Shown here one piece after another: positions 6,249-11,108 of a stretch of DNA of 11,108 nucleotides. Origin of the DNA: Lachnospiraceae bacterium UBA3802 (lineage in GTDB: Bacteria > Bacillota > Clostridia > Lachnospirales > Lachnospiraceae); the NCBI GenBank assembly GCA_002369155.1, contig DFEM01000181.1, forward strand, positions 1 through 11,108, in the 5' to 3' direction. The position numbers and the translations under genes are program-made. Every line of letters begins with the position of its first letter. Within the stretch, counting starts at the first letter, position 1. The notes beneath the pieces were generated by a model, which worked only from the letters and a program-made list of their open reading frames with translations, was not told the origin of the DNA and searched no databases.

Positions 6249-8108
6249 TCACTGGTTTGAAGCAGCTTCCGCAGCCTGCTTCTTGGCAAAGCCAGCACGT
6301 TTTCTGAGTGTTGGATCAAGAATCTTCTTTCTCATTCTGAGATGTGTGGGTGTAACTTCCAAAAGTTCATCCGTGTCTATAAAATCGATAGCCTGTTCAA
6401 GGCTTAAGATTCTGGGCGGAACAAGGTGCAATGCCTCGTCAGCGGATGATGAACGTGTATTCGTCAAATGCTTTGTCTTGCAGACATTCAATTCGATATC
6501 TTCTGCCTTGGGACATTGTCCGATAATCATTCCGGCATAAACCGTCTCGCCGGGTCCTATAAAGAGGGTACCTCTCTCCTGAGCGTTAAACAAACCGTAT
6601 GTAACACTCTCGCCGCCCTCAAATGCGATTAACGAGCCCTGCTTTCTGTACTGAATATCTCCCTTGTAAGGACCGTATCCTTCAAAAAGCGTATTTAAAA
6701 TACCGTTACCCTTTGTATCCGTAAGGAAATCGCCTCTGTATCCGATGAGCCCTCTTGAAGGAATCAAAAACTCAAGTCTTGTATATCCGCCCGAAGCACT
6801 TCCCATGGTTACAAGTTCGCCTTTTCTCTGGCTTAATTTCTCTATAACGCTTCCGGAGAATTCTTCGGGAACATCGATATAAGCTCTTTCCATCGGCTCA
6901 AGGAGTTTGCCGTTTTCGTCCTTTTTATAAAGAACTTCCGCTTTGCTTACCGCGAACTCATATCCTTCTCTTCTCATATTTTCAATAAGAACCGAAAGAT
7001 GAAGTTCTCCTCTTCCCGATACCTTAAATGCATCCGTGCTTTCCGTTTCTTCGACTCTTAAGGATACATCCGTGTTTAGTTCCTTGAAAAGTCTGTCTCT
7101 TATATGACGGCTTGTTACAAATTTGCCTTCTCTGCCGGCAAGAGGCGAGTCATTTACAAGGAAATGCATTGCTATCGTGGGCTCTGAAATCTTCTGGAAA
7201 GGAATGGGTTCGGGAAAATCCACGCTGCAAAGCGTATCTCCGATATGAATATCAGAAATACCGGAAATGGCAACGATTGAACCGATGCCCGCTTCTTTTA
7301 CTTCCACTCTTTCGAGTCCATCGAATTCATATAATTTGGAAACTTTAACTTTTCTTGATTTTTCGGGGTCATGTGCATTGACAATAACTACTTCGTCATT
7401 TGTATGAACAACACCTCTGTCAACTTTGCCGACACCGATTCTTCCTACATATTCATTATAGTCAATGGTGCTTATAAGAATCTGTGTTCCGCCGTCGGGA
7501 TCACCTGTGGGTGCAGGAATGTAATCAAGAATGGTCTCAAAAAGAGGAGACATATCCTTGGCTTCATCGCCGAGATTTTTAACAGCGGTTCCCGCTTTTG
7601 CCGAAGCAAATATGAAAGGACAGTCAAGCTGCGAATCATCCGCATCGAGATCGAGGAAAAGTTCAAGTACCTCATCAACAACCTCTTCGCTTCTGGCTTC
7701 TGGTCTGTCTATTTTGTTTACACATACTATAACAGGAAGTTTTAATTCAAGTGCTTTTCTTAAAACGAATTTAGTCTGGGGCATGGGGCCTTCAAACGCA
7801 TCAACAAGAAGGATAACTCCGTTAACCATCTTGAGTACACGTTCAACTTCTCCGCCGAAATCAGCATGGCCCGGTGTGTCAATAATGTTAATCTTCACAC
7901 CTTTGTAATTAACGGCTGTATTTTTGGAGAGAATGGTAATGCCTCTCTCTCTTTCTATATCATTTGAATCCATGACTCTCTCGGCAACTTCCTGATTGTC
8001 TCTGAATACACCGCTCTGCTTCAAAAGACCGTCAACCAGAGTGGTTTTGCCGTGATCGACATGCGCTATAATCGCTACATTACGAATATCTTCTCTTGTC
8101 GTAATCAT
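6249..8108 (-). CDS. typA: Ribosome-associated translational GTPase TypA/BipA
   Basis: TypA is an EF-G-like GTPase that binds the ribosome and supports ribosome assembly and stress or cold growth. From ATG 8106-8108 it has 619 residues, the family norm. Visible GTPase motifs are AHVDHGKT (15-22), ERGITI (54-59), DTPGH (77-81) and NKID (131-134). Later come the translation-factor domain 2, an EF-G-like domain (VSGRGELHLSVLIENMRREGYE) and the TypA-specific C-terminal region with RSSSADEALHLVPPR, rich in basic residues to the end. The start is fixed by AGGAGGAG 5 nt upstream; a frame opening at 8147 adds 13 residues that overlap the promoter and is rejected. It is flanked by its own promoter and terminator, so it is probably monocistronic. 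Confidence 0.98.
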   Translation of the reverse strand: MITTREDIRNVAIIAHVDHGKTTLVDGLLKQSGVFRDNQEVAERVMDSNDIERERGITILSKNTAVNYKGVKINIIDTPGHADFGGEVERVLKMVNGVILLVDAFEGPMPQTKFVLRKALELKLPVIVCVNKIDRPEARSEEVVDEVLELFLDLDADDSQLDCPFIFASAKAGTAVKNLGDEAKDMSPLFETILDYIPAPTGDPDGGTQILISTIDYNEYVGRIGVGKVDRGVVHTNDEVVIVNAHDPEKSRKVKVSKLYEFDGLERVEVKEAGIGSIVAISGISDIHIGDTLCSVDFPEPIPFQKISEPTIAMHFLVNDSPLAGREGKFVTSRHIRDRLFKELNTDVSLRVEETESTDAFKVSGRGELHLSVLIENMRREGYEFAVSKAEVLYKKDENGKLLEPMERAYIDVPEEFSGSVIEKLSQRKGELVTMGSASGGYTRLEFLIPSRGLIGYRGDFLTDTKGNGILNTLFEGYGPYKGDIQYRKQGSLIAFEGGESVTYGLFNAQERGTLFIGPGETVYAGMIIGQCPKAEDIELNVCKTKHLTNTRSSSADEALHLVPPRILSLEQAIDFIDTDELLEVTPTHLRMRKKILDPTLRKRAGFAKKQAAEAASNQ

Positions 8109-8113
8109 AAATA

Positions 8114-8121
8114 CTCCTCCT
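8114..8121 (-). promoter_or_regulatory. Strong ribosome binding site of typA
   Basis: AGGAGGAG on the minus strand, 5 nt before the ATG at 8106-8108. It is the strongest Shine-Dalgarno sequence in the window and decides the typA start. Confidence 0.88.
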
Positions 8122-8137
8122 GAAAAACCTGTTTGTG

Positions 8138-8166
8138 AGTATAGCACTAAGAATAATCACACGCAA
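8138..8166 (-). promoter_or_regulatory. Sigma-A promoter of typA
   Basis: On the minus strand, -35 TTGCGT (8161-8166) and -10 TATACT (8138-8143) are spaced by exactly 17 nt. An A-tract/T-tract block (about 8167-8178) lies immediately upstream and could act as an UP element. Transcription would start near 8131, leaving a short leader that includes the RBS. Confidence 0.75.
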
Positions 8167-8193
8167 GAAAAAATTTTTCGATTAAATAAGGAA

Positions 8194-9045
8194 TTATCTT
8201 TTAATAAAGAATTTACCGATGATTACACATAATGCAAACACGATTATGTTGACGCAAACAACGGTCGCTCCGACGGGAGTGGAAATAAGAATGGATAAAA
8301 TGATTCCGAATACGGCACAGAATACACCGATAACACCGGAAGCAATTACCACCGATAAGAAACTTCTGAAAATTCTTTCCGCTGACAAAACGGGAAATAC
8401 CACCAATGCGGAAATAAGAAGAGAACCTACAAGCTGCATGCTTAATACAATTACAACCGCAATTATTATGGAAAGAAGCAGTTTATAAAGATTGCATCTG
8501 ATGCCTGTTGCCAAAGCAAAGCTTTCATCAAACGTAACCGAAAAGATTCGATGATAAAAAAAGACGAAGAATGCAACAACAACCGCTGACAAAGCAACGC
8601 AGAGAATCACATCAAAAATCGAAAGTGTAAGAATCGATGTGGAGCCAAAAAGAGTCGAGCATACATCGCCGGATACATTTCCCGAATTCTTGCCGGGGAA
8701 AAGATTGAGCAAAAGATAACCGAAAGCCAGAGCTCCGACTGAAAGCATGGCAATTGCGGCATCTCCTTTTATCTTTCTTTTTTCATTCGAGCCCATCAAA
8801 ATAACAGCCACCAGTATTGTTACAGGAAGCACCAAAAGCATTTGATTGTTTAATGACATTACCATGGCGATGCAAAGCGCACCGAATGCTACATGCGACA
8901 AGCCGTCTCCTATAAAGGAAAGTCTTTTAAGCACAATCGTTGTACCCAAAAGCGAAGCGCAAAGAGCGATTAATGTACCGACTACAAGTGCGTTTCTCAC
9001 CATGGGAATAGCCAGATATTCCATTAACGTGGTTAAAACAGACAT
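8194..9045 (-). CDS. znuB: Zinc/manganese ABC transporter permease (ZnuB/AdcB type)
   Basis: This is the membrane component of a metal ABC-3 family importer for zinc or manganese. Its 283 residues form about eight or more hydrophobic helices. Family marks are the loop LSFIGDGLSHVAFGAL (42-57, with H51), the region around SMQLVGSLLISALVVFP that contacts the ATPase, and STPVGATVV near the C-terminus. ATG 9043-9045 has AAGGAG 8 nt upstream, inside the end of znuC, giving a 13-nt overlap and coupled translation. No binding protein (ZnuA) or Fur/Zur regulator is present nearby, so metal specificity cannot be decided from this window. An 85-nt gap follows before typA, with no convincing terminator. 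Confidence 0.92.
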   Translation of the reverse strand: MSVLTTLMEYLAIPMVRNALVVGTLIALCASLLGTTIVLKRLSFIGDGLSHVAFGALCIAMVMSLNNQMLLVLPVTILVAVILMGSNEKRKIKGDAAIAMLSVGALAFGYLLLNLFPGKNSGNVSGDVCSTLFGSTSILTLSIFDVILCVALSAVVVAFFVFFYHRIFSVTFDESFALATGIRCNLYKLLLSIIIAVVIVLSMQLVGSLLISALVVFPVLSAERIFRSFLSVVIASGVIGVFCAVFGIILSILISTPVGATVVCVNIIVFALCVIIGKFFIKR

Positions 9046-9722
9046 CCGCCGTTCTCCTTAATGAACTCATGTTTGGTACAGAATACGCATTTTTCTTTGC
9101 CGATATGAAGAATGTGCGTGGCATACTTCTTCGCGGCTTCTATATCATGAGATACCATAATGATGGTAGTTTTTTCTTCTTTGTTGATTTTATAAATGAG
9201 AGCATAAAGCTGTTCCTGGGCAAAAGGATCAAGTCCGGTAACCGGTTCATCCAAAAGAAGAGCTTTTCTTGTTGCGCAAAGCGCTCTCGCAAGCAGTACT
9301 CTCTGCTGCTGTCCGCCCGAAAGTTCGGGATACGAGCGTTTTGCCAAATCCGTAATTTCGAGTTTTCTCATGGATTCAAGAGCAAGTTCTTTTTCTTTTT
9401 TACCGAAAAAAGGATGCCAGCCCACTCTGTTTAAACACCCGGACATAACAATTTCCTGCACGGTGGCAGGAAAGTCTCTTTGTATCAATGTCTGCTGCGG
9501 AAGATATCCGATTTCTTTTTGTTTTAAATTATCTCCGTAAACAATGCTTCCGCCCACGACTTTTTCAAGTCCGAGAATACACTTCATCAAAGTGGATTTT
9601 CCCGAACCGTTTTCGCCGAGTATATAGAGATAATCTCCTTCGTTGATTTCGAAATTGATATTTCCGGCAACTATTCTTTTTTCATATCCGACAGAAACGT
9701 CGACACCTTTAATCTGTGCCAT
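9033..9722 (-). CDS. znuC: Zinc/manganese ABC transporter ATP-binding protein (ZnuC/AdcC type)
   Basis: This is the cytoplasmic ATPase that powers the ZnuB-type permease overlapping its 3' end. The 229-residue protein has Walker A GENGSGKST (36-44), Q-loop YLPQQ (73-77), signature LSGGQQQR (134-141), Walker B ALLLDEP (154-160) and the switch histidine H192 in VSHD. The sequence GYLPQQTLIQRDFPATVQEIV is typical of the metal-importing subfamily. The C-terminus carries a small Cys/His group (C212, C215, H218, C227) that I do not regard as a known family feature. It starts at ATG 9720-9722, 16 nt after lgt, which suggests one transcript. Confidence 0.93.
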   Translation of the reverse strand: MAQIKGVDVSVGYEKRIVAGNINFEINEGDYLYILGENGSGKSTLMKCILGLEKVVGGSIVYGDNLKQKEIGYLPQQTLIQRDFPATVQEIVMSGCLNRVGWHPFFGKKEKELALESMRKLEITDLAKRSYPELSGGQQQRVLLARALCATRKALLLDEPVTGLDPFAQEQLYALIYKINKEEKTTIIMVSHDIEAAKKYATHILHIGKEKCVFCTKHEFIKENGGCLF

Positions 9723-9738
9723 GATTCATCACTTTCTT

Positions 9739-10530
9739 TTAAGCTTCTTCTCCGGAATCTTTATTATCCTTCTTTTCTTTGGGAAGGTTGATCAATACTC
9801 CGATACCTATTGCTACGGGTAATACAAGAAGCGAAATAAACTGTGAAGTCGAAAGAGTTCCGACCGTTCCTCTTGCATCATTTCTGAAGAATTCAACCGC
9901 GAATCTTCCGATTGCATAGAGTATTGCATAAAGAACGCACATATTGCCGTTCTTCTTATTGTATTTTGAAACGAGAATCAAAATTCCGCATATTGCAAAA
10001 TCGCCTGCTGCGGAGAAAAGCTGTGTGGGCCAGAGTTTGATTCCTGCAGGTGCAAGTGAATTCGCAGGGAAGGTAACTCCCAGGAATGAATCCGTGGGAG
10101 CACCGTAACAGCAGCCTGCAAGAAAACAGCCGATTCTTCCGAATCCCTGTACCATAGCTATAAAAGGAACCATAAAATCAAGATATTCAAACGCATTGAT
10201 CTTTTTAATCTTGGAATAAACGATTACCGCCAACGTTCCGAAAATAATACCGCCGTATACAACGAATCCCGAGAAAATCTGAGGGAATCCGAGCACACTC
10301 TTGGGATTGCTTATCAGTGTCTTGTAATCCACTATAAGATATAAAATCTTTGCTCCCAAAAATCCTGCCACTACAGCTATCAAACCGATATCTGTAATGA
10401 CATCGCCGTCCTTGTTTTTCTTCTTCGCTCTTAAAAGGCAAAGAGACATGGCAATGATGAATCCGAGCGCAATCATCACGGAATAACCGTGAAGAGTAAA
10501 TTTTCCGATTGTTAACAGGTCGTTATGCAT
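9739..10530 (-). CDS. lgt: Prolipoprotein diacylglyceryl transferase homologue (Lgt, GCCYG-type variant)
   Basis: Lgt moves a diacylglyceryl group from phosphatidylglycerol to the lipobox cysteine of prelipoproteins in the cytoplasmic membrane. The 263-residue protein has about seven hydrophobic helices, Y16 in the first (HGYSVMIALG), VYGG (91-94), GRIGCFLAGCCYG (131-143), WPTQLF (167-172) and IGRFAVEFFR (207-216), then a charged tail. The fold and motif order match Lgt. Compared with E. coli, however, the essential HGG histidine is Tyr92, the GRxxNF asparagine is Cys135, and the HPTQ histidine is Trp167. This GCCYG form recurs in Clostridia from memory and is generally called Lgt. It starts at ATG 10528-10530, 33 nt after ddh; the RBS is weak. 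Confidence 0.85.
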   Translation of the reverse strand: MHNDLLTIGKFTLHGYSVMIALGFIIAMSLCLLRAKKKNKDGDVITDIGLIAVVAGFLGAKILYLIVDYKTLISNPKSVLGFPQIFSGFVVYGGIIFGTLAVIVYSKIKKINAFEYLDFMVPFIAMVQGFGRIGCFLAGCCYGAPTDSFLGVTFPANSLAPAGIKLWPTQLFSAAGDFAICGILILVSKYNKKNGNMCVLYAILYAIGRFAVEFFRNDARGTVGTLSTSQFISLLVLPVAIGIGVLINLPKEKKDNKDSGEEA

Positions 10531-10563
10531 AATACGTTCTCTTTTCTTTAGTTTAAGTCTGAA

Positions 10564-11108
10564 TTACAAAAGTGATTTACGAAGTTCAGCTCCGTCCTTT
10601 TCACAAAGAAGTGCGGGAGCAATATCAAATATTGTCTTGCATCCGTAATCCTTTTTCATTGCAAGTCTGTAAGCTGCTCTTGCATAAGCGGTAAGGACGC
10701 ATGCGGTAAATTCGGGATTGGATTCAAGTTTGAGACTGAATTCAATCATATGATTGGTCTCTTCATTCCATCCAGTCTTACCTGATCTGAGTACAAAGCC
10801 GCCGTGAGGAATACCTGAATGGTTTGCATTGAATTCCTCTTCGCTTATAAAATGAACAGTTGTGTCATAATCTGCAAAATAATTGGGCATTGTAACGATT
10901 TCCTGTTCAACTGCCTTTGCATCGGCGCCCTCTTCAAGTACCACAAAGCATTCTCTTGTATGTTTCTGTCTTGTGGTAAGTTCGGGATTCTCTCCGTTTC
11001 TTACGCTCTCAAGAGCAGACTCAACGGGAATCGTGTACTGCTTTGCATTTTTAACGCCTTTAATACGTCTTACGGCATCCGAATGTCCCTGGCTTACGCC
11101 CTTGCCCC
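10564..11108 (-). CDS. ddh: meso-Diaminopimelate D-dehydrogenase, C-terminal part (5' end outside the window)
   Basis: This NADPH-dependent enzyme reductively aminates tetrahydrodipicolinate to meso-diaminopimelate in one step, a shortcut in lysine and peptidoglycan-precursor synthesis. The frame is open to the right edge, so the N-terminal NADP-binding half is missing; 180 residues are visible, somewhat more than half of the usual length. The visible part begins GKGVSQGHSDAVRRIKGV, then has FVVLEEGAD, the substrate-site segment NHSGIPHGGFVLRSGKTGW, LKLESNPEFTACVL and the end FDIAPALLCEKDGAELRKSLL. These match the Corynebacterium-type Ddh C-terminal domain in order. The start and promoter are not visible. 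It probably leads into lgt, since no terminator lies in the 33-nt gap. Confidence 0.93.
   Translation of the reverse strand, partial: GKGVSQGHSDAVRRIKGVKNAKQYTIPVESALESVRNGENPELTTRQKHTRECFVVLEEGADAKAVEQEIVTMPNYFADYDTTVHFISEEEFNANHSGIPHGGFVLRSGKTGWNEETNHMIEFSLKLESNPEFTACVLTAYARAAYRLAMKKDYGCKTIFDIAPALLCEKDGAELRKSLL

Noticed and set aside
7371..7908. Two overlapping plus-strand open frames of about 125 residues opposite typA
   Set aside because: They lie wholly antisense to strongly conserved TypA domains, lack ribosome binding sites and show no recognisable family; they are coding shadows.
8167..8178. A-tract/T-tract block considered as a terminator for znuB
   Set aside because: No loop and no GC stem; it abuts the typA -35 box and fits an UP-like element better.
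9069..9434. Plus-strand open frame of 121 residues opposite znuC
   Set aside because: Phe/Lys-rich low-quality translation antisense to the ABC signature and Walker B region; a shadow of znuC.
1..11108. CRISPR arrays, insertion sequences, prophage genes, toxin-antitoxin pairs or defence genes
   Set aside because: None seen. All genes are housekeeping or membrane genes on one strand, with no repeats or mobile-element signatures.

Overview
The window reads as an ordinary chromosomal stretch of a Gram-positive Clostridia member, most likely of the Lachnospiraceae. The reasons are moderately AT-rich DNA with strong AGGAGG-type ribosome binding sites, a tsaE-tsaB-rimI-(rnz)-tsaD order, a YcxB-like membrane protein, an Lgt of the GCCYG type, and lysine synthesis through diaminopimelate dehydrogenase. 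The family-level placement is an inference from gene content, not a measured result. Every gene lies on the minus strand, so transcription runs from high to low coordinates. No phage, transposon, CRISPR array or other clearly accessory element is visible.

Layout from the upstream end (right to left). (1) 11108-8194: the C-terminal part of meso-diaminopimelate dehydrogenase (ddh, cut by the window edge), then lgt-like, znuC and znuB. They are tightly spaced (33 nt, 16 nt, then a 13-nt overlap) and look co-transcribed. (2) 8166-6211: typA/bipA as a single-gene unit, with its own sigma-A promoter, a strong RBS and a clean intrinsic terminator. (3) 6173-698: a strong promoter (TTGAAA, 17 nt, TATACT) begins a compact run: YcxB-like membrane protein, tsaE, tsaB, rimI, rnz, an unknown membrane-anchored protein, tsaD and ispD. 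Most junctions overlap or are separated by only a few bases. (4) 627-112: a small four-helix membrane protein of unknown function. (5) 83-1: a promoter and the first 24 nt of a tRNA-Ser gene that runs off the left edge.

Functionally, region 3 is a tRNA-maturation cluster. TsaE, TsaB and TsaD are three of the bacterial proteins that make t6A37 (the fourth, TsaC/Sua5, is not here), and RNase Z trims tRNA 3' ends. IspD supplies isoprenoid precursors, which also feed tRNA prenylation. Two uncharacterised membrane proteins are embedded in this unit. Region 1 combines cell-envelope functions (the meso-DAP/lysine branch point and lipoprotein lipidation) with a zinc/manganese ABC transporter that lacks an adjacent binding protein.

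I do not see a clearly new biological system. The items most worth checking are the Lgt homologue with several canonical active-site residues replaced, the unknown membrane proteins embedded in the t6A/RNase Z operon, and a repeated AT-rich motif around the tRNA-Ser promoter.
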